Source: Marinimicrobium koreense (GTDB lineage: Bacteria > Pseudomonadota > Gammaproteobacteria > Pseudomonadales > Cellvibrionaceae). From it: a DNA stretch of 64,000 bases. The stretch is from contig NZ_RJUK01000001.1 in assembly GCF_003762925.1 (NCBI RefSeq), forward strand, positions 1,054,001 through 1,118,000. The letters run 5' to 3'. The position numbers and the translations under genes are program-made. The notes under the pieces are model-generated. The model worked only from the letters and a program-made list of their open reading frames with translations, searched no databases and had not been told where the DNA came from. Positions 20,967-28,210 of this stretch are shown in pieces. Every line of letters begins with the position of its first letter. Positions within the stretch are counted from its first letter, which is position 1.

Positions 20967-21281
20967 ATGGGCTTTCAGTCTCCAAGCATTGGCGCCTGGT
21001 ACTTTGATCGCGAAGACCAGCAGGTCTTTGAAGTGGTCGCGCTGGATGAGCAGCAGGGTACCATTGAGGTGCAGTATCTCGACGGTGCCATCGGTGAATT
21101 TGACCTGGAAACCTGGCCCCTACTGCCACTGGTGCCCGCGGCCGCCCCGGAGGACTCCGAAGCCGGCTACGAACTCAGCCAGGAGGATCGCTGGAACGAC
21201 GATGACGTGCTGGTCCCGGACTCCTGGAACAACCCCCTGAACGACATCGAGCCCGACCTCTTCCCCGGCTACGACGACTGA
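20967..21281 (+). CDS. small acidic conserved protein (DUF6763-like)
   Basis: 104-residue very acidic protein with no signal peptide or membrane span. The N-terminal half reads like a small beta domain: IGAWYFDREDQQVFEVVALD, then GTIEVQYLDGAIGEFDLETW. The tail is dominated by D, E, P and W. It resembles a family I remember as DUF6763, which has no known function. GGGAG lies 9 nt before the ATG at 20967. It is upstream of lexA on the same strand but 137 nt away and in front of the LexA boxes, so probably not in the SOS operon. Confidence 0.7.
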   Translation: MGFQSPSIGAWYFDREDQQVFEVVALDEQQGTIEVQYLDGAIGEFDLETWPLLPLVPAAAPEDSEAGYELSQEDRWNDDDVLVPDSWNNPLNDIEPDLFPGYDD

Positions 21282-21322
21282 CCCCGCCGCCAACCCGCCC
21301 TGCCCCCAACCACTTTTGTCAC

Positions 21323-21338
21323 CTGTGCTTGCATACAG
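21323..21338 (+). promoter_or_regulatory. LexA box 1
   Basis: CTGTGCTTGCATACAG is an exact CTGT-N8-ACAG SOS box, 81 nt before the lexA start, extended by AC/GT on each side. It overlaps the likely -35 region (TTGCAT, 21329-21334). Confidence 0.85.
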
Positions 21339-21356
21339 GTGATAACTGTATATAAT
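21329..21356 (+). promoter_or_regulatory. lexA-sulA promoter
   Basis: TTGCAT (21329-21334), a 16-nt spacer and TATAAT (21351-21356) form a sigma-70 promoter lying inside the two LexA boxes. The transcript would start near 21363, leaving a leader of about 55 nt. Confidence 0.65.
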
Positions 21357-21361
21357 CACAA
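21346..21361 (+). promoter_or_regulatory. LexA box 2 overlapping the -10
   Basis: CTGTATATAATCACAA matches CTGT-N8-ACAG with one mismatch in the last position and has the AT-rich centre typical of strong boxes. Its centre is 23 bp from box 1. It contains the perfect -10 hexamer TATAAT (21351-21356), so bound LexA would block polymerase directly. Two boxes before lexA are also found in E. coli. Confidence 0.8.
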
Positions 21362-21418
21362 TATCTGTATAAAAACCCAGACCACACTGGTCCCCACAGA
21401 ACTGCCACGGAGCTCGCC

Positions 21419-22021
21419 ATGTACAACTTGACCCCTCGCCAGGAAAAGGTGTTGCAGTTGATCAAGAATTACGCGGAAGAAACCGGCTATCCGCCAACCC
21501 GCGCCGAGATTGCCCGCATTCTGGGGTACAAATCCGCCAATGCGGCCGAGGAGCACATCAAGGCCCTGGCCCGCAAAGGCGCCATCGAAGTGATTCCCGG
21601 CGCCTCCCGCGGCATCAAGCTGGTCGAGCCCCAGCAGGGACTGCCACTGGTCGGACGGGTCGCGGCCGGCAGCCCCATTCTCGCACAGGAACACATCGAA
21701 GATTACTGCCAGCTCCCCCACAGCTTCTTTACCCCGCAGGCGGATTACCTGCTGCGCGTACACGGTATGAGCATGAAAGACGCGGGCATTCTGGATGGCG
21801 ATCTGCTGGCGGTTCACCGCACTCAACAGGTCCGCAACGGTCAGATTGTGGTCGCTCGCATTGGTGAGGAGGTCACAGTAAAACGCTTCAAGCGAGTCGG
21901 CAACCGCGCCCAGGTGGAGCTCTGGCCGGAAAATCCGGATTTCGATGTCATTGAGGTGGACTTGCGCGATCAGGAGTTCACTATTGAAGGTCTCAGTGTA
22001 GGAGTCATTCGCCGTGATTAA
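21419..22021 (+). CDS. lexA: SOS repressor LexA
   Basis: 200-residue repressor of the SOS regulon that cleaves itself when RecA is activated. An N-terminal winged helix ([30 protein letters not shown]) binds DNA. The cleavage bond is A83-G84 in VAAGSP, and the catalytic pair is Ser118 in VHGMSMKD and Lys155 in EVTVKRF. Positions match E. coli LexA within one residue. Two LexA boxes over its promoter show autoregulation. Its stop overlaps the sulA start by 8 nt, as in Pseudomonas. Confidence 0.98.
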   Translation: MYNLTPRQEKVLQLIKNYAEETGYPPTRAEIARILGYKSANAAEEHIKALARKGAIEVIPGASRGIKLVEPQQGLPLVGRVAAGSPILAQEHIEDYCQLPHSFFTPQADYLLRVHGMSMKDAGILDGDLLAVHRTQQVRNGQIVVARIGEEVTVKRFKRVGNRAQVELWPENPDFDVIEVDLRDQEFTIEGLSVGVIRRD

Positions 22022-22409
22022 CGCCCCCATTCAATCGGCATCACCGGCACCCGCCGGCGGCATTACCGAGCTGGTACTGACCCACAACGCCCCGGAGCAG
22101 ACCCAACTGTTACTGCCCATGGTGGCGCACCTGAGCCGAACCCCGAGCGATCGTTGGCTGACCTGGATCAGTCCCGGCCCGGTGGACCGCAGGTTGCTCG
22201 AGCGGTACGGCGTGGATACACGCAGCATTCGCCTGATTCACGCACCGGAAACCGACGACAACCGCTGGATACTCTGGGAAGCCCTTGCCAAAGGCAACAG
22301 CCACACCGTCATTGCAAGCCCGGGTGCCTTGAGCGATCGCGAGCTAAAGCAACTCGAAGCCGCCGCCTTGCAGGGGCAATGTCAGGCTCTGTTATTGCGG
22401 GTTCGATAG
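22014..22409 (+). CDS. sulA: SOS cell division inhibitor SulA
   Basis: 131-residue protein of the SulA family, which binds FtsZ and halts septation during the SOS response. The family core is visible: [42 protein letters not shown] and [19 protein letters not shown]. It is shorter than E. coli SulA (169) and lacks the C-terminal Lon degron region, like Pseudomonas SulA. Translationally coupled to lexA, so SOS-induced from the same promoter. Confidence 0.9.
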   Translation: MINAPIQSASPAPAGGITELVLTHNAPEQTQLLLPMVAHLSRTPSDRWLTWISPGPVDRRLLERYGVDTRSIRLIHAPETDDNRWILWEALAKGNSHTVIASPGALSDRELKQLEAAALQGQCQALLLRVR

Positions 22410-22507
22410 CGGAGGGACAGGCGGCCTGCGCTCCAGGACTGGAGCGGCTCTGTACTGCTTGAAACGCTAACTCTTCGCCGCGCGTGAGCGCGGCTCATGG
22501 GGCACGA

Positions 22508-22597
22508 GACTGTGACCTGAGTGGAGGCTGTGACCTGAGTGGAGGCTGTGACCTGATTGGAGACTGTGACCTCAGTGGAGACTGCGGCCTCAGTGAT
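22508..22597. repeat. 18-bp tandem repeat, five copies
   Basis: Five consecutive 18-nt units begin at 22508, 22526, 22544, 22562 and 22580, each a variant of GACTGTGACCTGAGTGGA. Units 1-2 differ at one position; unit 5 is the most diverged and runs into the stop codon of the minus-strand gene at 22590. The array lies 98 nt after sulA. The unit is a multiple of three, so copy-number change would not shift any frame. Imperfect copies indicate slippage followed by drift. Confidence 0.9.
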
Positions 22598-22847
22598 AAA
22601 CCGGCTTTTCCTCGGTATCGGCAAACTCACCCAGAAAATCTTCCGCGCCGTCTTCGGCAATCTCACTGGCGGCTTCCATTCCCGCCTCAATCATGGCCTT
22701 GGCCACATCCAGCTTGCCTTCGCGCATATAGGACAGGGAGTCGGCAGAGAACCGGATGCTCACCAGAGGCTCGCCATTCTCATCGGCCCGCTGCAGAACC
22801 ACATCGCCATTGGCCAGCTCCACAATTTCATACAGGGATGATGACAT
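22590..22847 (-). CDS. small conserved protein of the lexA-topA locus
   Basis: 85-residue soluble acidic protein. Visible pattern: SLYEIVELANGDVVLQRAD, a strand-turn-strand, then VSIRFSADSLSYM and a long helix KLDVAKAMIEAGMEAASEI. No signal peptide or known catalytic motif. From memory, Pseudomonas has a similar small gene between sulA and topA, so synteny supports a real gene. The last codons overlap the fifth copy of the 18-bp tandem repeat. Function unknown. Confidence 0.8.
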   Translation of the reverse strand: MSSSLYEIVELANGDVVLQRADENGEPLVSIRFSADSLSYMREGKLDVAKAMIEAGMEAASEIAEDGAEDFLGEFADTEEKPVYH

Positions 22848-22912
22848 AACTTCTCCGCCTTCTTCGATGACAACTGGGCGTCAGTTTACCACAGGCTGCC
22901 AGACCTGGGCCC

Positions 22913-23422
22913 TCAGTATTCCGCGCTGGTCTCCCGCTGTCGTTCCACCAACTCGTTGAACGCCTCAAACCACAGGGTCATCCGGGCCTGAGTAACCTTT
23001 CCCGGAGCGCCGTCGGGCGACTCCAGGTCCAGCACCTCAATGCGCGCGACCGGCGCCGCTCCTGAGGCGGCCCAGCAGGCGTCGAAGGCCTCTTGGAGGG
23101 CACCGAGCCAACTGTCCGGATTGGTGCGAAGGGTGAGCAGCTCACGGGCTTCTGAGGGGTTCTTGCCGAAACGCTCGAGCGCCTCCAGCAAGTCCTGCTC
23201 GGTGGTGATACGACTCACGTCGGGAACCGAGTAGTTTTCGGCCAACTCCCGCAGATAATGCCGGTAGCCACAGAGCAAGTGAAATGCCGCTCCATCGAGC
23301 AACGCCTGCTGGCGCAGGCGTTCGTTGGCATTCCCGGGCGCGCCGTCCCGGGCCAGCTGCTTGAGCAGCGCGCGACAATAGGCCAGCTTCTGATTGACCC
23401 GTGTCAGACTGGTTCCAGCCAT
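22913..23422 (-). CDS. DUF6586-like conserved protein
   Basis: 169-residue soluble, mainly helical protein. It starts MAGTSLTRVNQKLAYCRALL, contains DGAAFHLLCGYRHYLRELAENY, and ends in RMTLWFEAFNELVERQRE. It resembles a family found next to topA in Pseudomonas (DUF6586 from memory), of unknown role. The ATG at 23422 is preferred to a TTG six bases upstream. It ends 31 nt after... that is, begins 31 nt downstream of the topA stop on the same strand, so the topA transcript may continue into it. Confidence 0.78.
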   Translation of the reverse strand: MAGTSLTRVNQKLAYCRALLKQLARDGAPGNANERLRQQALLDGAAFHLLCGYRHYLRELAENYSVPDVSRITTEQDLLEALERFGKNPSEARELLTLRTNPDSWLGALQEAFDACWAASGAAPVARIEVLDLESPDGAPGKVTQARMTLWFEAFNELVERQRETSAEY

Positions 23423-23453
23423 TAACAAACCTCATCAACAGCCCGGCGGCTGA

Positions 23454-26075
23454 TTACTTGTTGGCGACCCACTTGCCTTTTTCATAAAAGGCTTTCCAGC
23501 CGGTCGCCTTACCATCCACTTCGGACTGTACATACTGCTCTTTGGTCTTGCGGCTGTAGCGAATCACCGTTTTGTTGCCATCCGGGTCTTCCGTCGGCGC
23601 GGAAAAGAGAAACTTGTATTTGGGATCGATCTCTTTTTTGTGCGGCACAATTTCCGCCACCAGAGGCGCGCGGGTCTCCCGGTTTTTGGGGAACTGGCTC
23701 GCCGCCAGGAACAGGCCGGATGCGCCATCGCGCAGGACGTAGGTGTCATCCACCTTCTCGCACTTGAGCTCCGGCATGGGTACCGGGTCCATTTTCGGTG
23801 GCGCAGGCTCACCGCTCTTGAGCAGCTTGCGGGTATTTTTACACTCGCTGTTGGTGCAGCCGAAGTACTTACCGAAACGGCCGGTCTTGAGCTGCATTTC
23901 GCTGCCGCACTTGTCGCACTCAAGAGTCGGACCTTCGTAGCCTTTCAGCTTGAAGCTGCCCTCTTCCACTTCGTATCCCGGACAGTCCGGGTTATTGCCA
24001 CAGATGTGCAATTTACGCTTGCTGTCGAGCAGATAGCTGTCCATTGCGGTATTGCACAATTTGCACCGGCGCTTGGTGCGCAGCAGCCTGGACTCGGCCT
24101 CTTCATCCGCATCCGCATCCAGCGCTTCGTCGCCGGAGACCAGGTTCATAGTGTTTTTACAACGCTCTTTGGGCGGCAGACTGTAGCCCGAGCAGCCCAG
24201 GAACACACCGGTACTCCCGGTGCGGATCTGCATTGGCCGACCGCACTGTTCGCACTTGATATCGGTATCGGTGGGCGAGTTGGCCCGCATACCGTTGTCA
24301 CTGCTCTGGGCCTGCTCCAGTTTACGGGTGAACTCCGCATAGAATTCATCGAGTAGCTGCTGCCAGTTTTTCTCACCCTGGGCAACATCGTCGAGGGAGT
24401 CTTCCATACTGGCGGTAAAGCCGTAGTCCATCAGGTCATCAAAACTCTCCACCAGACGCTCGGTGACGATATCGCCCATTTTTTCCGCGTAGAACCGGCG
24501 ATTTTCCTGACGCACGTAACCGCGATCCTGGATCGTGGAAATGATCGACGCGTAGGTCGATGGGCGCCCAATCGCCCGCTTCTCCAGCTCTTTTACCAGG
24601 CTCGCTTCGGTAAAGCGCGCCGGCGGTTTGGTGAAGTGCTGGGAGGGTTCAAGTTTGATCAGAGGCAGCACCTGCCCCACTTTAATATCCGGCAGCACTA
24701 CGTCTTCATCTTTTTTGGCCACCGGAGGCAGCACCTTCAGGAAGCCGTCAAAGCGAATGACCCGGCCGCGGGTGCGCAGCTCGAAGTCCTCGGCCTTGAC
24801 CACGATCGAGGTGCTGGTAAATTCCGCCGGGCTCATCTGACAGGCCACAAACTGCTGCCAGATCAAAGTGTAGAGACGCTCGGCATCACGCTCCATACCA
24901 CTGAGGTGGTTGGGCTTGACCGTTACATTGGAGGGACGGATCGCTTCGTGTGCCTCCTGGGCCCCCTCCTTGCTGGAGTAGACCACGGGGCTTTCCGGCA
25001 GATAGCGCTTGCCGTACTCGTCCTGAATAAAGTCGCGGCAGTTGGCCACTGCTTCCTGACTCAGATTGGTGGAGTCGGTTCTCATGTAGGTGATGTAACC
25101 CGCCTCATACAGGCGCTGGGCCATCATCATGGTTTTTTTGACCCCAAACCCCAGCCGGGTACTCGCGGCCTGCTGAAGGGTAGAGGTAATAAATGGCGCG
25201 GGCGGTTTGGACTTGGTGGGCTTGTCCTCCCGGTCCGCCACCTCGTAGCGTGCCCCTTCCAGCGCCTTGACCGCGGCCATGGCCTGGGACTCATTGAGCG
25301 GCTTGAACGCCTTGTCTCCCTGCTTTTTGACTTCGAAGCGCACCGCCTCGCCACCACCGGCTTTCAGTTGGGCTGCCAGGGTCCAGTATTCCTCGGGCAC
25401 GAAGGCGCGAATTTCCCGCTCGCGCTCAACCACCAGGCGCACCGCGACCGATTGTACCCGCCCGGCCGACAGACCGCGGGCGATTTTCTCCCACAGCAGC
25501 GGCGACAGCATATAGCCGACCACCCGGTCCAGGAACCGGCGCGCCTGCTGGGCATTGACCCGGTCCCGATCGATACGACCGGGCTGCTTGAAGGCGTTCT
25601 GAATCGCGCTTTTGGTAATTTCGTTGAACACCACTCGCCGATACTGCTCGGGCTGACCACCAATGGCCTCCTGCAGGTGCCAGGCAATCGCCTCCCCTTC
25701 GCGGTCCAAGTCCGTTGCGAGGTAGATGGTGTCAGCCTTGGCCGCGAGCTTGCGCAGCTCATCGACCACCTTTTCCTTGCCCGGCAGAATTTCATAGTGG
25801 GCGTCCCAGCCGTGCTCGGGATCAATACCCATCCGTTTGATCAACTGCTCTTTCTGCTTCTTCGCCTTGTACTTGGCCTTTTCGGCCGGTGACAGCTTGC
25901 GGGTCTTGGCCGCCTGGCGGGCGCGCTCTTTGGGATCGACCGGTTTGGAGTTGCCACTGGTGGGCAGATCCCGAATGTGACCGACACTGGACTTGACGAT
26001 AAAATCGTTGCCCAGATATTTATTGATCGTCTTGGCCTTGGCCGGGGATTCGACAATAACTAAGGATTTACCCAT
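23454..26075 (-). CDS. topA: DNA topoisomerase I
   Basis: Type IA topoisomerase that relaxes negative supercoils. 873 residues. Toprim domain starts [20 protein letters not shown] with the acidic cluster [15 protein letters not shown]. The active-site tyrosine lies in [13 protein letters not shown] (about residue 330). Three C-terminal zinc ribbons are intact: CEQCGRPM...GCSGY...C, CKLC...CGNNPDC and CDKCGSEM...CTNSEC, followed by a basic winged-like tail with [17 protein letters not shown] at 26075; the in-frame codons upstream read through promoter sequence. Its promoter is embedded in a palindrome (26140-26184). Confidence 0.98.
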   Translation of the reverse strand: MGKSLVIVESPAKAKTINKYLGNDFIVKSSVGHIRDLPTSGNSKPVDPKERARQAAKTRKLSPAEKAKYKAKKQKEQLIKRMGIDPEHGWDAHYEILPGKEKVVDELRKLAAKADTIYLATDLDREGEAIAWHLQEAIGGQPEQYRRVVFNEITKSAIQNAFKQPGRIDRDRVNAQQARRFLDRVVGYMLSPLLWEKIARGLSAGRVQSVAVRLVVEREREIRAFVPEEYWTLAAQLKAGGGEAVRFEVKKQGDKAFKPLNESQAMAAVKALEGARYEVADREDKPTKSKPPAPFITSTLQQAASTRLGFGVKKTMMMAQRLYEAGYITYMRTDSTNLSQEAVANCRDFIQDEYGKRYLPESPVVYSSKEGAQEAHEAIRPSNVTVKPNHLSGMERDAERLYTLIWQQFVACQMSPAEFTSTSIVVKAEDFELRTRGRVIRFDGFLKVLPPVAKKDEDVVLPDIKVGQVLPLIKLEPSQHFTKPPARFTEASLVKELEKRAIGRPSTYASIISTIQDRGYVRQENRRFYAEKMGDIVTERLVESFDDLMDYGFTASMEDSLDDVAQGEKNWQQLLDEFYAEFTRKLEQAQSSDNGMRANSPTDTDIKCEQCGRPMQIRTGSTGVFLGCSGYSLPPKERCKNTMNLVSGDEALDADADEEAESRLLRTKRRCKLCNTAMDSYLLDSKRKLHICGNNPDCPGYEVEEGSFKLKGYEGPTLECDKCGSEMQLKTGRFGKYFGCTNSECKNTRKLLKSGEPAPPKMDPVPMPELKCEKVDDTYVLRDGASGLFLAASQFPKNRETRAPLVAEIVPHKKEIDPKYKFLFSAPTEDPDGNKTVIRYSRKTKEQYVQSEVDGKATGWKAFYEKGKWVANK

Positions 26076-26139
26076 GCGACTCTTCTTTGTCCGTTCCGAG
26101 TGAGAGCGGCTAGCCGGATGGCCAGAGCGCTGCAAAATG

Positions 26140-26174
26140 CCGGTTGAGGTGCGCATATATAAGTCCTCAACCGG
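26140..26174. repeat. palindrome over the topA -10 region
   Basis: CCGGTTGAGG (26140-26149) and CCTCAACCGG (26165-26174) are perfect 10-nt inverted arms around a 15-nt AT-rich centre. The centre contains the topA -10 element. It could be a dimeric repressor site or a cruciform-prone, supercoiling-sensitive element. Confidence 0.75.
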
Positions 26175-26184
26175 GCTGGGTCAA
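26156..26184 (-). promoter_or_regulatory. topA promoter
   Basis: On the minus strand TTGACC (26184-26179), a 17-nt spacer and TATATA (26161-26156) form a good sigma-70 promoter. The start would be near 26149, giving a leader of about 75 nt to the topA ATG. The spacer and -10 overlap the palindrome at 26140-26174. Confidence 0.6.
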
Positions 26185-26416
26185 GTCGCGAACTTCCTCA
26201 AGGCGTCGATCAACACCGCCAGAACCGTCGCTCAGGTGCTTCCCTCACAGCGCTGGCAGGGTCGCCGACGGCCCCGGGAAGACGCGTCTATCTGCTTGAT
26301 TTACAAGGGTTTGATAAAAATAGATCATAAAGCTTTGGCAACGCGAGCCGACAACCTGAAAAGCGGGCCCAACCCCGTCAGGAATTATTTCTTCCATTGA
26401 TGACCCCCGGAGCGTC

Positions 26417-27121
26417 ATGGCCAGCTTATTGCTGCTGACATCACTGCTGTTTCTATCGCTGCTGATCGTGCATCTGGTCAACCAGCGCGAGGAACGCTTT
26501 CGCCAGATCCGATTGCGGCAGCGCCGGGTTCGCTGGCGGATTGACGCCCTGGAGGAGGTCTTGGTCGGGATCGAAGAAACGCTGCGCAACCGCGCCATCG
26601 CCCGTTGTATCAACCGGGAAATACTGCACCTGCTCGAGCAGATGCTGGAGCTCGAGGAGGGCGACAAAACCCACCTGGAAACCCGGATCGCCCATGTCCG
26701 GGAGCGGGCGGACGAAATGTTGCACGATCAAGAGCCGAGCCACGCCGGCCGCCTGAGGGAGAGCGACGCCGAGATGGCACGCGCCAGGGAGTGCCTTGAT
26801 CAGGCCGCTCAGGTATTGCGCCGACAGGACAACGAGGGGCGCCTGGAGGGGGGCACGCTCAGTGACTACCTGCTCGACCTGTCCTGGACCCGACTGATGA
26901 TCGATGTGGTGACCTACATCGCCGAGGGCCACAAGGCGTTGCAGCGCGGCGATATCACTACGTCCCAGGCGTATTACAAACGCGCCCAGGGGCTGCTGAT
27001 CGGTTCCGATCACCCCTACCCGCAACGCATGGCGATGATCCGGGAGCTCGGGGAGGTGATTCAGGGCAAGCGCAAGGCGCTCAGCCAGGAGCTGATGCCG
27101 GAGACGGACTACAACCCCTGA
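26417..27121 (+). CDS. membrane-anchored coiled-coil protein, unknown
   Basis: 234-residue protein: one N-terminal membrane helix (about 2-20, LLLLTSLLFLSLLIVHLV), then a charged, heptad-rich region (21-140) expected to form coiled coil. A helical C-terminal part follows (WTRLMIDVVTYIAEGHKALQRGDITTSQAYYKRAQGLL), with a TPR-like look in GDITTSQAYYKRAQ. GGAG lies 4 nt before the ATG at 26417. The 3' end overlaps the convergent next gene by 41 nt. I do not recognise the family beyond a recurrent hypothetical beside topA. Confidence 0.75.
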   Translation: MASLLLLTSLLFLSLLIVHLVNQREERFRQIRLRQRRVRWRIDALEEVLVGIEETLRNRAIARCINREILHLLEQMLELEEGDKTHLETRIAHVRERADEMLHDQEPSHAGRLRESDAEMARARECLDQAAQVLRRQDNEGRLEGGTLSDYLLDLSWTRLMIDVVTYIAEGHKALQRGDITTSQAYYKRAQGLLIGSDHPYPQRMAMIRELGEVIQGKRKALSQELMPETDYNP

Positions 27122-27593
27122 GGGCGGCCAGAGTCTCCTCGACAACCGCGAGCGCCCGGTCACCCCCCGCTTCGGTCCAATAGATCGACCACCCCCCCGG
27201 GTCACCACTGAGGGCGCGTACCGAGCGCGGCATTCGGGGCAGACACTCGCGCAAACAGGCTCGCTCAGCGGGCGTAGCTCGGCCCTTTCCCTGCCAGGCC
27301 CATACCCCCATAAAATGCGACTCGTGCTCGTAGGCGGCCCGCACCAGCATCCAGTCCCGGGCCGGCCCTCCCCCTTTGGCCGCGGGCTGGCGATAGACCG
27401 GCAGTCGCTCCGGTTCACTGAGATCGGTTGCCTGTCTAGGCAAGGCTTCCAGAGTGACCCGCAGGCCTTTTTCGGTCGCCCGCCGACGCACCGCTTCCTG
27501 CTGGCGGTCGCGCTCGCTGGGTTGAAGCATCATGACCGGCCCCAGCACCATGGCGAGCACGCCCAGTAAAATGACGACTATCCAGATATTCAC
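27081..27593 (-). CDS. membrane-anchored hypothetical protein
   Basis: 170-residue protein with an N-terminal membrane helix (2-22, IWIVVILLGVLAMVLGPVMML), a basic linker (SERDRQQEAVRRRATEKGLRV) and a C-terminal domain containing DWMLVRAAYEHESHF and GWSIYWTEAGGDRALAVVEETL. The start is GTG at 27593 with GGGAGGAG 8 nt upstream. It converges with and overlaps the gene at 26417 by 41 nt; both have good ribosome sites and family-like ends, so both appear real. No function assigned. Confidence 0.72.
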   Translation of the reverse strand: MNIWIVVILLGVLAMVLGPVMMLQPSERDRQQEAVRRRATEKGLRVTLEALPRQATDLSEPERLPVYRQPAAKGGGPARDWMLVRAAYEHESHFMGVWAWQGKGRATPAERACLRECLPRMPRSVRALSGDPGGWSIYWTEAGGDRALAVVEETLAALRGCSPSPASAPG

Positions 27594-27726
27594 CGCTCAC
27601 ACTCCTCCCGGTATTGACTGTTCCACTGATCCCGCTCTTTAAAAGTGCTACTATCAATAGCATCGGAGAGCAAAATATCTCTCCCAGTTACAGGTCGTTC
27701 GCCAACCAGTTACGGGACGTCAGATT

Positions 27727-28179
27727 ATGGCAGTTTACAAACATATTATTGCTGGCCTGGACTTGTCCGAGGAGTCGCCCCAGGTTCTGCAGAGAGCCAC
27801 CGAGCTCGCCCAGGCCTGCCAGGCTACGGTCAGTGTCGCCCATGTCATCGAGCCGCTGACATTCGCCTACGGCGGCGACATGCCCGTGGATCTGTCAGAG
27901 GTTCAGGAGCAACTGCAACTCAAAGCCGAACAGGAGCTGCATCGTCTGACCCAGCACGTCGATTTCCCCATTCAGCAGGAACATGTGCTGGTGGGCCAAC
28001 CGGCCACCGAGTTGCACTATCTCGCCAATCAGGAAGGAGCCGACCTGATCATTGTCGGCAGCCACGGCCGCAAAGGTTTTGCGCTACTGCTCGGCTCCAC
28101 CTCCAACAGTGTTCTGCACGGTGCCAGTTGCGACGTGCTCGCGGTCCGGGTAGCGGAATCCGACACCCGAGAGACCTGA
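27727..28179 (+). CDS. universal stress protein, UspA family
   Basis: 150-residue cytoplasmic alpha/beta protein. It starts YKHIIAGLDLSEESPQVLQRA. The ATP-binding motif G-x2-G-x9-G-(S/T) is present in GSHGRKGFALLLGSTSN, so this is the nucleotide-binding subtype. Residues 40-70 (ATVSVAHVIEPLTFAYGG) match the E. coli UspA region. It stands alone with its own upstream region (27594-27726) and converges with uup, separated by a hairpin. The trigger cannot be told. Confidence 0.93.
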   Translation: MAVYKHIIAGLDLSEESPQVLQRATELAQACQATVSVAHVIEPLTFAYGGDMPVDLSEVQEQLQLKAEQELHRLTQHVDFPIQQEHVLVGQPATELHYLANQEGADLIIVGSHGRKGFALLLGSTSNSVLHGASCDVLAVRVAESDTRET

Positions 28180-28188
28180 TGTTTGCGC

Positions 28189-28210
28189 CAGGGCGCTCTC
28201 AGGCGCCCTG
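28189..28210. terminator. hairpin between convergent usp and uup
   Basis: CAGGGCGC (28189-28196) and GCGCCCTG (28203-28210) are perfect 8-bp arms around a 6-nt loop, placed exactly between the two convergent genes and covering the uup stop codon. No U-tract follows in either direction, so it is a weak terminator at best or an mRNA 3'-end stabiliser. Confidence 0.45.

Larger units (their letters stand above)
26076..26416. other. topA divergent intergenic region
   Basis: 341 nt between topA and the divergent gene at 26417, without a coding frame I believe. It contains the topA promoter and palindrome near 26140-26184. The part from 26290 to 26400 is AT-richer (TTGATAAAAATAGATCATAAAG) and is the likely place for the plus-strand promoter, but no hexamer pair is convincing. 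Confidence 0.55.

Noticed and set aside
22508-22597. CRISPR array
   Set aside because: The 18-nt units are directly contiguous, without spacers, and no cas genes are in the window.
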